From Tunicatimonas sp964551335 (GTDB lineage Bacteria; Bacteroidota; Bacteroidia; Cytophagales; Cyclobacteriaceae), in NCBI GenBank assembly GCA_964551335.1, contig CAZKCO010000018.1, forward strand, positions 45,727 to 109,726: a stretch of DNA of 64,000 bases. The letters run 5' to 3'. The translations under genes and the position numbers were made by a program. Below are positions 33,401 through 41,979 of the stretch, piece by piece (positions within the stretch are counted from its first letter, which is position 1; every line of letters starts with the position of its first letter). The notes under the pieces were generated by a model. That model searched no databases. It was not told the origin of the DNA and saw nothing but the letters and a program-made list of their open reading frames with translations.

Positions 33401-34271
33401 GCAGAATTCCGTAGGGGTAGTTAAAATAAATCATTAAACCCCGAAGCAGCAGCAACGTCAACGCCACTATCAATAACCCCTGATCAATACGCTGCCGGCG
33501 GAACTGCTGCCGGGCCCCACGAAACACATTCAGCAAAAGTAGCCCAATTGCCGCGGCAATCAGCGCAGTGATTAGAGCTTGAAAGGATTTGGCAGTATCA
33601 TGCTCGCGGTAGCCGGTAGGCGGAGCATTGGCCAGCACCGAGAATAGATTGTGTTCCTGGTAACGAATTATGTTTTCGGGGGTATCTACCGAAACTACCT
33701 CCCTAACATCTACCGTTTCGGGTTGGGGAAACAGTTCGGCATTATAGCCTGAGCTCACGTACTGATTATCAATTTCGGTATCTTCTCTAATCAGCAGCAG
33801 TTGATAAAACTCCCAACCATTTACTGAGTCTCGATGAATAATGTAGCTTCCCTGGTCAAACTCCTTGTACTGAAACTGAGCCGCGCCCTGTAACTGTTGA
33901 TACGAAGGCACAAAACGATAATCCGACCAGTAAGCCAGCTGATTGTCGCGAAAGATAAAATACGGATACCGTAGATCGGAAATGAAATCTGACAGTGATA
34001 CGGAGTCCTGTCTATCCAGGGCCTGACGAATTTCCCTTGCTTCCTTGGTAACCTGATTCAAGTTTTGGGAGATATTTCGTTGCACATCCCGTAGGTACAG
34101 AGACTCACTACGGAAACTTTCGATAAAAAAAGTCCGCAGTACCAACGCCAGCAATAGCGCTATACCCGCAATAAATAAAGAAAGATTTTTTACCGTGAAC
34201 TTGTACACCGCAATCTTCAGATTAGTCTGAGGAGGATTGACTACCTCACGAAGGTACAAAAGCCTGACCAA
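30426..34271 (-). CDS. Giant NtrY-like membrane histidine kinase
   Basis: A 1,281-residue sensor kinase. After a first transmembrane helix near residues 30-47 and an extracytoplasmic sensor region (about 50-230), there are at least seven closely packed helices (about 235-505), a second external region, two helices, a third external region, one more helix (about 955-980), HAMP, HisKA with HEIKNPLTPMKL (His near 1060), and HATPase (NLIINAKQSI, DNGTGI, GSGIGLAIAKR). No receiver domain is present and no response regulator is encoded nearby. The start is uncertain: TTG at 34271, or GTG at 34208. It drives or is co-transcribed with the large barrel 5 bases downstream. Confidence 0.88.
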   Translation of the reverse strand: MVRLLYLREVVNPPQTNLKIAVYKFTVKNLSLFIAGIALLLALVLRTFFIESFRSESLYLRDVQRNISQNLNQVTKEAREIRQALDRQDSVSLSDFISDLRYPYFIFRDNQLAYWSDYRFVPSYQQLQGAAQFQYKEFDQGSYIIHRDSVNGWEFYQLLLIREDTEIDNQYVSSGYNAELFPQPETVDVREVVSVDTPENIIRYQEHNLFSVLANAPPTGYREHDTAKSFQALITALIAAAIGLLLLNVFRGARQQFRRQRIDQGLLIVALTLLLLRGLMIYFNYPYGILPLHLFDGRQFASSSVNPSLGDLLLNCISVLIIISYCFSYYRDSQAYRKLISSKAEIKTIATVLGLILGLFALFWHYNIVRSIYYNSQWTLDVNESLSFSTLKNISLLIFVINSISYFLGVHLIFRTCMSLNQKSYLPMRLSFLIALGVGLILSAFGKAPTFPVVVISAAYFVLLYLFNLPRFLTKVSYVTFLYVFAGALVSAAACAIAAYDMHQVETLDNKQKFANQLVVDNDILGEYLLQEAGEKIKNDPLIKNRLFSPLASKDIIKEKIKRVYLSNYFDRYEIQVFLFNSKGQPLGGNPTYTYQEWQEDIDTFRFSTEYPNIFFINRTETLPEIEGGQRYYLFLDIENFNNVVGHILVELVLRRFTPNQVYPELLVDRSYLQAYPSQDYSYAIFSSDSSENAIDNKPLFTSGNEQLFQYFKNYDLSLIDEETVVNRGDYSYLLMNGQEGEYIVIASPAYSFIDIISNFSFLFLLLVFSILLLLGGYSVYFVFKRENLNFSTKIQLYLNAAFFMPLLALSITTISIISSSYNQEVNQSYMERTEQISRNIVAAYEAFLERELSEDDFSATINQIANVTETDINIFDTSGKLVVASQPLIYENELLSRYINVLALVSIREKGDTRTVLEESVGSLSYKSSYVGLKSFQTGQLLGIASIPFFESRSQLEARIIQVLTNVMNIFTFVFIAFLIISYLASVLLTYPLKYITQKIRRTSLADYNEPLSWESNDEIGLMVGEYNRMLVNLEASKAALARNEKESAWREMAKQVAHEIKNPLTPMKLSLQLLKRRLAEEFKYGMGPDEVQKMEKPLDNLLHQIDTLNDIASSFSSFAQMPLPKSEPYELVSVIRRTVSLYEEENVTIDLNIVGREFTVMGDRQLMGRIVSNLIINAKQSIPQDREPKIEVSLQKFGSDRVILKVSDNGTGIAKEIQNKVFLPNFSTKYAGSGIGLAIAKRGIEHVGGRITFDTKEGVGTTFLIELPLVTERQSVVEL

Positions 34272-34904
34272 AACTGATCTAGCTTTTTAAAAACGTTAAT
34301 TTATGACAAAAAAATTCGACACCATTGGGATGTCATTATTCCAGACGGAATGATGTTGGGGAGAATTGAAATGTGATCTATTCTATTCTGGACAAAATAG
34401 TGATGGAGAAGGGTGCCGGGGTGCTTCTTCCGGCGAGAATAGCGACATTACGACCTTACGGATTAGTAATTCTCGACAGATTTGCCTCCGGGAAGGCTTC
34501 CGCATGAGTATTCTTGGCAGAATCGTCTCCGGGTAGATTTCCCTATGAATGTTCTCAGCAGATTTGTCTTAGGGAAGGACTCCGGAGAAGGGGGCCTAGC
34601 GGAATCACCACCGGGAACTACGAAAAAGCACCATTTATAACAGAATGACTATTCGTACCGCCTGAATAGTACCGCTCAGAGCGAAGTGTCGGGATTGATT
34701 GAGACGTTTATTACATAATATAGGTAATCCCAACCTACTGCTTCTCAGCTTTCGGTAACGTCCAGGTGAAGGTCTCGGTAAAGTCAATTGTTCTTAATTG
34801 CATCCTTGAGAGCGGCAAAATTCAGTGCTTAAACTAACAAATTAATTAGTTCGGGGTTGGTTTAGTATATTCAAAAAATTTTTTACACCTAAAACCTATT
34901 TTTT
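34272..34904. other. Long intergenic region with no gene
   Basis: A 633-base interval between the divergent kinase and dodecin genes. It has a short hairpin (ATTCC-AGAC-GGAAT near 34337) and the 41-bp degenerate tandem repeat listed separately. No ORF longer than about 40 codons, tRNA or recognised RNA family is seen. No promoter with both boxes was found for either flanking gene. Confidence 0.6.
34470..34633. repeat. Degenerate 41-bp tandem repeat, four copies
   Basis: Four consecutive units start at 34470, 34511, 34552 and 34593, spaced exactly 41 bases. Shared core positions read TTCTynrCAGAwTyGyCTCCGGGwAG. The first two are about 70% identical and later copies diverge further. A fifth, weaker unit may precede (CTTACGGATTAGTA at 34455 onward). 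The period is not a multiple of three and the units are not palindromic, so neither a protein repeat nor a CRISPR is suggested. Confidence 0.7.
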
Positions 34905-35108
34905 ATGGCCGTTTTAAAAGTCATTGAAGTATTAGCCAGTTCGCCCAACGGATGGGAAGATGCCACCAAACAAGGAATTGCTGAAGCCAGCAAATCCCTT
35001 AAAAACATTGAGTCTGCTTACGTAAAAGAGCACAGTGTAAACGTTGATGGTAATCAAGTAACCCAGTATCGGGTTAATCTGAAGATTACCTTCCGCGTAG
35101 AGTCCTAG
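34905..35108 (+). CDS. Dodecin
   Basis: A 67-residue small protein matching dodecin throughout: MAVLKVIEVLASSPNGWEDA, helix TKQGIAEASKSLKNIESAYV, then strands KEHSVNVDGNQVTQYRVNLK and ITFRVES. The dodecameric sphere stores and buffers flavins, or coenzyme A in some bacteria. The usual length is about 65-75 residues, so the gene is complete. It is a single-gene unit between the repeat-rich intergenic region and a convergent peptidase gene. Confidence 0.95.
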   Translation: MAVLKVIEVLASSPNGWEDATKQGIAEASKSLKNIESAYVKEHSVNVDGNQVTQYRVNLKITFRVES

Positions 35109-35168
35109 ACTCATTTATGTTTGATCAGGATGTAGCCCGCTTAAAATGATTAGAAGGATTTCGCAATT

Positions 35169-38012
35169 CTATTTCTGATCATCACTCGTTAATTCGTAGC
35201 GTAGGGTTTTACCCTTTATTGTGGCGGGCACTCCTTCTTTCATCCACCGTGGCATAGGCTCATCCATCAGATAATGGTCGAAGAACTGCTGCATGCGGCG
35301 GGCAAAATCCTTGCGATTGGGCATTTTAGTGATACCGTGGGGCTCACCGTTATAGTTAATCATCCAGGCGGGTTTGTTCAGTCGCCGCAGGGCAACAAAT
35401 AGCTCAATACCCTGCTCCCAGGGCACGGCTGTATCCGCATCATTGTGCAACATAAGCAAAGGCGTATCTATTTTATCGGCAGTGAAGATCGGTGAGTTCT
35501 CAATAAACCGAAGTGGATAATCCCATAGAGAACCGCCAATGCGACTTTGGGTACGTTCGTATTGGAACATCCGGCTCATACCAGTCCCCCAACGAATACC
35601 TCCATAAGCCGAAGTCATATTAGAAACCGGAGCCCCGGCCTCCGCTGCCCGGAACAAATTGGTACGGGTCAGCATATAGGCAATCTGGTAACCGCCCCAA
35701 CTATGTCCCTGCACCCCAATCCGATCACTATCCACATACTCTTCATCAATCAGGTTTAACGTTCCGGATAAGACTGCATTCAACGCACTCTCCCCCGGAT
35801 AACCTACTTTGTAGACAATATCCGGAATAAATACCAGATAGCCCCGGCTTACGTAAAAGGAAACATTAATACTTGACCGACCAGGCTGAGGAGCAATATG
35901 TCGGTGCAGCGTATTGGAAAGACGTTCGTAAAAGTACACCATCATGGGGTACTTCTTGCTAGGATCAAAACCTTCGGGCTTGTATAATAATCCGTCGAGC
36001 GGAGTACCGTCTACCGAACGCCAGGAAACCAAATCTACGCTTCCCCAAGAATAGTCCTGTTGTTGGGGGTTCGCATTGCTGAGTTCTTCACTTTCTTCAA
36101 AATCAGTGCTACTTAACCAAAGGTCGGGAAATTCAGTGAAGCTAGATTTGCGGTAAATGACGTCGTCAGTTTCCCGGGCTTTTTCTAATCCGAAGAATCT
36201 ATAATCACCCATCACCAGTTTTTCGGGGGGGCGGTTATTCCCGGTATGCTCCTCGTAGTAACCACTTTGTTTGGTTTTACGATCAAAAGCAGATAAAATA
36301 ATCTCTCCATCAGCAGAAATAAAGTATGCGTCAGGATCTAGCTGTTCGTAACGAAAAGCCAGTTCATTTGCTCGGCCATAACCGTTAGTCAGGCTACTAG
36401 CCTCTTTTGTTTTTGGATCAATTTTCCAGATATCGTAATAGTCATATACCAGAAAATGTTCATCTCCTTCAGTCCAACCAGCCGAGCCGTAGCTTCCCGG
36501 AAGCATCGGACGATCGTTTAACTCATCGTAGAAATTTGCCTGAATATCTTCGGTCAGGTTGATCGTCTGCTGACTGGCTACCTCGTAAGCATACCAGCTA
36601 CTATCGCTAGGTTCAAACCAGTAGGCATATTTACCACCAGGAGAAAGTTGAGGGTAACCAGCCGTGTTTTCCACGATGGAAGTACTTTCTCCATTACTCA
36701 TATCAATTAAGTAAGCATCGCGCCGGAAAGGAGCATCCCAGGATATCTGCTGCCGGTACGGTAAATCACTGATTCCAATAGCGTATTTCAGCCGTCGATC
36801 CTCGTCAAACTGAATATCGGGAATCTCTTTGGTACCTAACTGGCTAATGCTTCCACTCGATAAATTATAGACGGCGGCATAAGAGCGTTTCATTTCAGAT
36901 TCTCGCTGTTCCAGTTGCATTGGCTGTAAAAAAGGGTCGGTCCATGACCAGATGTCCACTTTCACCCGTTCTTCGTCTAAAATCGTCGTATCTTCCTCGT
37001 AGGCATAATCCTGAGGACGCGGAGTTGTTCCGAAGACTAGATGCTGCCCATCGTACGAAAAGTTGAGATCACCGTTTTCACTGACCATCCAGTTTTCGGG
37101 AATGGCCTGAGTAGTAGTATCAGCAATCATCCGAACATCGCTCCCCTCAGAGCTCCCAAGATATAAACTAAAGTAACGGTCATCAGCTTCCAGGCTATCC
37201 TCACTAGCGAGAAATGCAACGGACTGTCCATCCCGGCTCAGGGCTAATTGCTCGTAGGAGACTTTACCCGAGTCGATGGTAACCAACGTCTCGGATTCCG
37301 TATTAAAGGCCATCACTCCGGCACTACCCGTAGAATCGCAAGCTACCTGGCTGAAGGCTATCTGGCTGCCATCTTCGGAAAAAAGATAGCTATCTACTCG
37401 GTCGAAGTGCCATACTTTTCCGGTTTTTAGGTTCAAAATGACCAGTTCGTTTCCTTCCGGCTTTTCGGCCTTACTTGCTAACGCAGCATAGACGAAGTCA
37501 CTGTCGGTTTGGATACTATCCGATGCTGCTTCTTCGGTTGTATCCAGCGGACTTTCGTGTAGAAAAGCTAACCAGCCACTCCCCTTCTCCGGTAGCTTGT
37601 AGGATTTCACTCGGGCAAACTCTCCGATGGTTTCGCCACTGCTCAAATTTATAGCTAGCAGCGAGTCTTTGGGCATCTCGTCAGATTTCTTTTCGGCTAA
37701 TTTCATTTGCCGCACAGAATCGTAAGGAGCAGCTATCTTAAAAACCAGAAAGCGGCTATCGTAAGAAAAGGATGGTTTCATCCCTCTCGCATACTGCGTT
37801 GGCTCATCTTGGTCAGTATCGTGAACGTAAAGTATTCCATCGCCTTTTGCCGGATTTATTTCGTATAAAACGTACTGTCCATTACCCGAGATTTGGGTAG
37901 ATTCAATATCCTTCCAGCTATCGTATACATCATGATCTAGAGGCTTTTTTTGAGCTATCACAGTTACTGAAAGACCAATTCCTAGGATGGCTAAGATTAC
38001 TGTTATCCGCAT
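35169..38012 (-). CDS. S9-family prolyl-oligopeptidase-like peptidase, exported
   Basis: A 947-residue serine peptidase with a signal peptide (LAILGIGLSVTVIAQ). The first 650 residues are a beta-propeller with WD-like blades. The C-terminal alpha/beta-hydrolase carries the triad: Ser771 in GHSWGG, Asp860 in HNDADTAVP and His892 in EPHGI. Such proteins cleave oligopeptides, often dipeptides from the N-terminus. It is 53 bp downstream of the VPS10/BNR gene on the same strand, which may give a secreted peptide-degradation pair. A lysine-rich tail follows the hydrolase domain. Confidence 0.93.
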   Translation of the reverse strand: MRITVILAILGIGLSVTVIAQKKPLDHDVYDSWKDIESTQISGNGQYVLYEINPAKGDGILYVHDTDQDEPTQYARGMKPSFSYDSRFLVFKIAAPYDSVRQMKLAEKKSDEMPKDSLLAINLSSGETIGEFARVKSYKLPEKGSGWLAFLHESPLDTTEEAASDSIQTDSDFVYAALASKAEKPEGNELVILNLKTGKVWHFDRVDSYLFSEDGSQIAFSQVACDSTGSAGVMAFNTESETLVTIDSGKVSYEQLALSRDGQSVAFLASEDSLEADDRYFSLYLGSSEGSDVRMIADTTTQAIPENWMVSENGDLNFSYDGQHLVFGTTPRPQDYAYEEDTTILDEERVKVDIWSWTDPFLQPMQLEQRESEMKRSYAAVYNLSSGSISQLGTKEIPDIQFDEDRRLKYAIGISDLPYRQQISWDAPFRRDAYLIDMSNGESTSIVENTAGYPQLSPGGKYAYWFEPSDSSWYAYEVASQQTINLTEDIQANFYDELNDRPMLPGSYGSAGWTEGDEHFLVYDYYDIWKIDPKTKEASSLTNGYGRANELAFRYEQLDPDAYFISADGEIILSAFDRKTKQSGYYEEHTGNNRPPEKLVMGDYRFFGLEKARETDDVIYRKSSFTEFPDLWLSSTDFEESEELSNANPQQQDYSWGSVDLVSWRSVDGTPLDGLLYKPEGFDPSKKYPMMVYFYERLSNTLHRHIAPQPGRSSINVSFYVSRGYLVFIPDIVYKVGYPGESALNAVLSGTLNLIDEEYVDSDRIGVQGHSWGGYQIAYMLTRTNLFRAAEAGAPVSNMTSAYGGIRWGTGMSRMFQYERTQSRIGGSLWDYPLRFIENSPIFTADKIDTPLLMLHNDADTAVPWEQGIELFVALRRLNKPAWMINYNGEPHGITKMPNRKDFARRMQQFFDHYLMDEPMPRWMKEGVPATIKGKTLRYELTSDDQK

Positions 38013-38065
38013 AGTTCGTAGTATAAATAACTTTGATACGTTGTTCTAAAATCAAGAGAAGGCAG

Positions 38066-41000
38066 TTAGGGCAGGTTATTTTTCTCGTCCGTAGCAATGT
38101 AGGGTATGTTGTTATCCCGAATCAATCGATTATAGTTTTGAATGGTCTCATTCATTAACTGCTGTATTTCTGATTTTCGAGTTTGCCACTCATCCATCAG
38201 GTCAGAAAAACGTTGCTTCTGTCCATCGGTGACGGGCGGCACCGAACTATCAATTGTGTTTTTCAAATGTTTTAGATGGGTATCTAACTGATTGGGGAAA
38301 TTTATAACATCCTGAAAGGTCTTCTGCTCCATCTGTACCAGTTTTCCCTCTATTTCATTGATTTTCTCAGTGATTTCTTCCCCGGCTTCTTTTACTTCCT
38401 TGGCCGTTTCTTCTTCCGCTAGCCGCTCGTTCATTTCCTTTACCTGCTCCCGAATCTGCTGCATCTTACGAACACTAGCGTATAAGTTTCGCACCGACTG
38501 ATCAAGCTTTTCAAGGTGCTGTTCCTTCTCAGCCAACTGGGCATCGGTAGCCGCAATCCGGGGGTCCATCAGTACCTGAAAAGATTGGGTGAGTGTATCT
38601 TCCCCGTAGGCTAGCCGAACCTGATAATTCCCCGGCATTACGCGGTAGCTCTGCATTCCCTGAAACGGCATAAGCCCTTTTACCTCCTCATAATCGTTCT
38701 GATATAGGTTCCAGGTCCAGTGGTTCATGCCCGCTTCCTTGGGCAACTGCTCGGTTTCCTTTTCAGCATCGCTGGTGTAGCTACGGATGACAGAATCCTG
38801 ATCGTTTAAAACTTCGAGTGTAATCGCCAGCGAATCATCTTCTGGCACTTCATTCAGATAGTAGTAAATGGCTACTCCATTCGCCGGGTTTTCGCCCAGA
38901 GCTACCGCGGTAGTGTCCCGGCTTCCGTCGGTTTTGTAGGTATCTCGAGGCTCAAACAAAAAAGTGCTGGCTTGTTTAATTCCTTCGTTCAGTTGGTGTA
39001 GAGGAGTCAGATCATCCAGAACCCAAAACGCTCGCCCTTGGGTAGCAGCAATTAAATCGTTGCGATGCACCTGCAAGTCAGTAATAGGTACAACCGGCAG
39101 ATTGAGTTGAAAAGGTTGCCACTCCTGACCACCGTTAAAGGATATGTATAATCCTGTTTCGGTGCCTGCGTACAGCAAACCCTTTCTTTCTGGATCTTCC
39201 CGTATCACCCGGACAAATGCTTCTTCCTCTATTCCATCCACCAGTCTTTCCCAGGATTCTCCGTAGTTCGTGGTCTTAAATATGTGTGGGATAAAGTCGT
39301 TGAACTTATAGCGCGTTACGGCTAAGTAGGCCGTTCCCGGGTCATGAGGGGAAACTTCAACGGAATTAACCAGCGCTTCGCCAATTTCAGCGGGAGTTAC
39401 GTTTTTCCAGTTGCTACCGCCATCCTGGGTTACATGAACCAGCCCATCATCGCTACCCGTCCACAGGGTTTGCGCATCATGAGGCGATTCAGCCAGATAG
39501 GCAATGGTATGGTACACTTCGCCGCCGGCTCCTTCTTTTGTGATGGGACCTCCACCGTAGTCCAGGGTGGTAGTATCATCCTTCGTCAGATCGGGGCTGA
39601 TCTCTTCCCAGGTATTTCCCCGGTTACCGGATTTAAGCACAACGTTTCCGGCGTGGTAAATGACGGAAGGATCGTGCTGGGAAACTAGAATGGGCGCATT
39701 CCAGTTGAAGCGATATTTTACGTCCGCGGGTTTGGAGCCTAATCCCTGGAAGGCGTAGGCCATTACGTCGCGGGTTTCGTTGAGTTTAGCATCGTATTCG
39801 GAGATAATTCCCTGATAGCAACCGGCGTAAATGTAGTCGGGTTTGTCGGGATCGAAGGCTACAAAAGCGCTCTCACAGCCCCCAACCGGATAAAAATCCT
39901 CCCAGTAGATACCATCCTTATTGGTGCGGTTGGGAATGGCTACCGTTGAATTATCTTGTTGCCCACCGTATACATAGTAAGGAAAACGATTATCTACACT
40001 TACTCGGTAAAATTGAGCAGTAGGTTGATTCTGCTGGGTAGACCAAGTCTTTCCTCCATTGAAAGATACATTAGCTCCCCCGTCGTTAGCGTTGATCATG
40101 TACTCGGGCTGATCCGGATTAATCCACAGATCGTGATTATCGCCGTGGGGGGTTGCTAGCTGCTCAAAGGATTTCCCTCCGTCGATAGACTTCATGAAGG
40201 GGGCATTCAGCACATACACCGTATTCTCATTGGTTGGATGAGCGAAGATATGCATGTAGTACCAGGAGCGAGCCCTAAGTATCCGGTCTTCATTAATCAA
40301 CTTCCAGGTATTGCCAGCATCGTCGGAACGGTACAATCCGCCCTGTTCCGATTCAATGATGGCCCATACCCGATTGGGATTAGCCGGGGAAACGGTGATT
40401 CCGATTTTTCCCATGATGGAATCAGGCAGTCCGGTTGTGAGCTCCTTCCATGAATCGCCCCCATCCGTGGTTTTGTAAATGCTGCTACCAGGACCACCAC
40501 TGCGGATTTTCCAGGGAGTACGCTGATGATCCCAGAAAGCCGCGTACAGCACCCGGGGGTTGGTGGGGTCCATACTTAAATCAGCAGCTCCGCTATTCTG
40601 ATCTACGAACAAAATTTTATCCCAACTATCACCGCCGTTTAGGCTACGGTAGATACCCCGCTCTTCGGTAGGTGCCCAGGGGCTGCCCTGCGCCGCTACA
40701 TAAACTACATCGGGGTTGGTTGGGTGAATACGTACTTTTGAAATTTGCCGGGTTTTCTCTAACCCAACGTTTTGCCAGGTTTTCCCGGCATCCACTGATT
40801 TATAGACCCCATCGCCGTGAGAGGTTTTAACCCCTCGCACGGGAGCTTCTCCGGTACCAGCATATACCACGTTCGGGTCAGCCTCAGCTACCGCTACCGC
40901 CCCGATAGAGCCGGTTTTAAAGAATCCGTCGGAAACGTTTTCCCAGCGATGACCGGCATCGGTTGTTTTCCAGACCCCACCACCGGTGGCTCCGAAGTAG

Positions 41001-41209
41001 TATACCTGGGGTTGGCCCACTACACCGGTGGCGGTTGTAGCCCGTCCACCCCGGAACGGGCCGATGTTACGCCATCTTAGGGCATCGTAGTATTTTTCGT
41101 CATAAACGAATTCAGTTTCAGTAGAATTGGATTTCTTTCGTTTCTGAGAATGGCTGGGCGAGAAACTTGTTGAAAGAACAAGTATAAGCAGCAGTAGACG
41201 TAGCAACAT
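38066..41209 (-). CDS. VPS10/BNR-repeat exported propeller protein
   Basis: A 1,047-residue exported protein. Residues about 40-720 are BNR/sortilin-type propeller blades with recurring S/T-x-D-G-G/A-x-T/S-W (TTDAGHRWENV, SVDAGKTWQNV, SLNGGDSWDKI, TTDGGDSWKEL, SDDAGNTWKLI, SFNGGKTWSTQ, TQDGGSNWKNV, SFNGGQEWQPF). A beta-sandwich follows, then a coiled-coil-like helical tail (about 890-1030, with EKEQHLEKLDQSV and KEVKEAGEEITEKINEIEGK). Family members are annotated as glycosyl hydrolases or sortilin-like binding proteins, and the true ligand is unclear. The helical tail is a useful distinguishing feature. Confidence 0.85.
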   Translation of the reverse strand: MLLRLLLLILVLSTSFSPSHSQKRKKSNSTETEFVYDEKYYDALRWRNIGPFRGGRATTATGVVGQPQVYYFGATGGGVWKTTDAGHRWENVSDGFFKTGSIGAVAVAEADPNVVYAGTGEAPVRGVKTSHGDGVYKSVDAGKTWQNVGLEKTRQISKVRIHPTNPDVVYVAAQGSPWAPTEERGIYRSLNGGDSWDKILFVDQNSGAADLSMDPTNPRVLYAAFWDHQRTPWKIRSGGPGSSIYKTTDGGDSWKELTTGLPDSIMGKIGITVSPANPNRVWAIIESEQGGLYRSDDAGNTWKLINEDRILRARSWYYMHIFAHPTNENTVYVLNAPFMKSIDGGKSFEQLATPHGDNHDLWINPDQPEYMINANDGGANVSFNGGKTWSTQQNQPTAQFYRVSVDNRFPYYVYGGQQDNSTVAIPNRTNKDGIYWEDFYPVGGCESAFVAFDPDKPDYIYAGCYQGIISEYDAKLNETRDVMAYAFQGLGSKPADVKYRFNWNAPILVSQHDPSVIYHAGNVVLKSGNRGNTWEEISPDLTKDDTTTLDYGGGPITKEGAGGEVYHTIAYLAESPHDAQTLWTGSDDGLVHVTQDGGSNWKNVTPAEIGEALVNSVEVSPHDPGTAYLAVTRYKFNDFIPHIFKTTNYGESWERLVDGIEEEAFVRVIREDPERKGLLYAGTETGLYISFNGGQEWQPFQLNLPVVPITDLQVHRNDLIAATQGRAFWVLDDLTPLHQLNEGIKQASTFLFEPRDTYKTDGSRDTTAVALGENPANGVAIYYYLNEVPEDDSLAITLEVLNDQDSVIRSYTSDAEKETEQLPKEAGMNHWTWNLYQNDYEEVKGLMPFQGMQSYRVMPGNYQVRLAYGEDTLTQSFQVLMDPRIAATDAQLAEKEQHLEKLDQSVRNLYASVRKMQQIREQVKEMNERLAEEETAKEVKEAGEEITEKINEIEGKLVQMEQKTFQDVINFPNQLDTHLKHLKNTIDSSVPPVTDGQKQRFSDLMDEWQTRKSEIQQLMNETIQNYNRLIRDNNIPYIATDEKNNLP

Positions 41210-41225
41210 AAAGAAGAAAGGTTGG

Positions 41226-41251
41226 CTTTGTAGTAAAATAAACCTACAAAG
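41226..41251 (-). terminator. Hairpin at the end of the oxidase operon
   Basis: An 8-bp perfect stem CTTTGTAG / CTACAAAG with a 10-base loop, 34 bases past the last oxidase-operon gene. There is no good T tract. The same bases overlap a possible promoter for the next gene (TTGG-N19-TACTTTG, 41247-41276), so attenuation or promoter roles are equally possible. Confidence 0.4.
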
Positions 41252-41284
41252 TATCAGTTCTTCTCTAATTTACCAATCAATTTT

Positions 41285-41692
41285 TTAGGAATTGTCGGCA
41301 GGTGTTTTGGCTGCCTTCTCTGGGTTGTATCCCACTCCGCCAAAACCATGAAGAAATAAGGTCCGAGAGTACCGAAAAATGACCGGCAATAGCAATATAA
41401 CCACTGCGGGAACGGTAATGATGTATACAATGAGTTCCGGGTCGCCGAAGAAGTTATAAAGAATAAAGGCCGTACCTAAGAGCAGCGCCATAGTGAGCGC
41501 GTAGCTCACGTACATAGCCCCAAAAAAGAAGCCGGGTTCACGTTCATACTGCAAATTACAATGTGGGCAGTTCTTGTGAGTAGCCGTGAACTTAGTGGGT
41601 TTTTGAAGAAACGAATACCGGAAAATATCTCCGATTCGGCAGCGGGGGCATTTATGATTAAGGATGGCGTAGCCTAATGATTTTTCTTGCAT
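41285..41692 (-). CDS. DUF983 membrane protein
   Basis: A 135-residue protein with a zinc-ribbon-like N-terminus (CPRC at about 15-18, CPHC at about 42-45) and two transmembrane helices (near 63-80 and 86-106). It matches DUF983, which often sits beside heme-copper oxidase genes and is suspected to help metal-centre assembly. The start codon lies within the end of the upstream 87-residue gene (35-bp overlap), so it is the last gene of the operon. Confidence 0.88.
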   Translation of the reverse strand: MQEKSLGYAILNHKCPRCRIGDIFRYSFLQKPTKFTATHKNCPHCNLQYEREPGFFFGAMYVSYALTMALLLGTAFILYNFFGDPELIVYIITVPAVVILLLPVIFRYSRTLFLHGFGGVGYNPEKAAKTPADNS

Positions 41693-41921
41693 GCGTAGCG
41701 CGACTCTTTTTATACCAAAAAAATGCTATTACCCCAATAACCAAATAGGGAGCAACGAATAAGTACAAGATACCAAGATTTAGGCCGGATGCCAGAGATG
41801 TTTCACCGTAGCTCACATTATTTTCTACCGTAGCCCGGCACATGGCGCATTGGGCCAGCAGTGATTGGGCTGAACCTAGCAATAGTAGAAAAAGTGTAGC
41901 GAAAAACTTGCTGAATTTCAT
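41658..41921 (-). CDS. 87-residue membrane protein with exported CxxC motif
   Basis: Signal peptide (FATLFLLLLGSAQSLLA) followed at once by QCAMCRATVENN, then one transmembrane helix (LYLFVAPYLVIGVIAFFWY) and a basic tail. The exported CxxC could bind copper or be a disulfide pair. The position between DUF420 and DUF983 suggests a small oxidase-assembly factor. No named family is recognised. It overlaps DUF983 by 35 bases. The protein is short, but it fits the operon context well. Confidence 0.65.
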   Translation of the reverse strand: MKFSKFFATLFLLLLGSAQSLLAQCAMCRATVENNVSYGETSLASGLNLGILYLFVAPYLVIGVIAFFWYKKSRATHARKIIRLRHP

Positions 41922-41979
41922 ATAGTACCTTTCTTTCTTTTGATAATTAACAGCCGAGAGGCCAGTTGGGTTCTCTTAA

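Noticed and set aside
34272..34904. CRISPR array
   Set aside because: The 41-bp units are contiguous, without spacers, and no cas gene is present.
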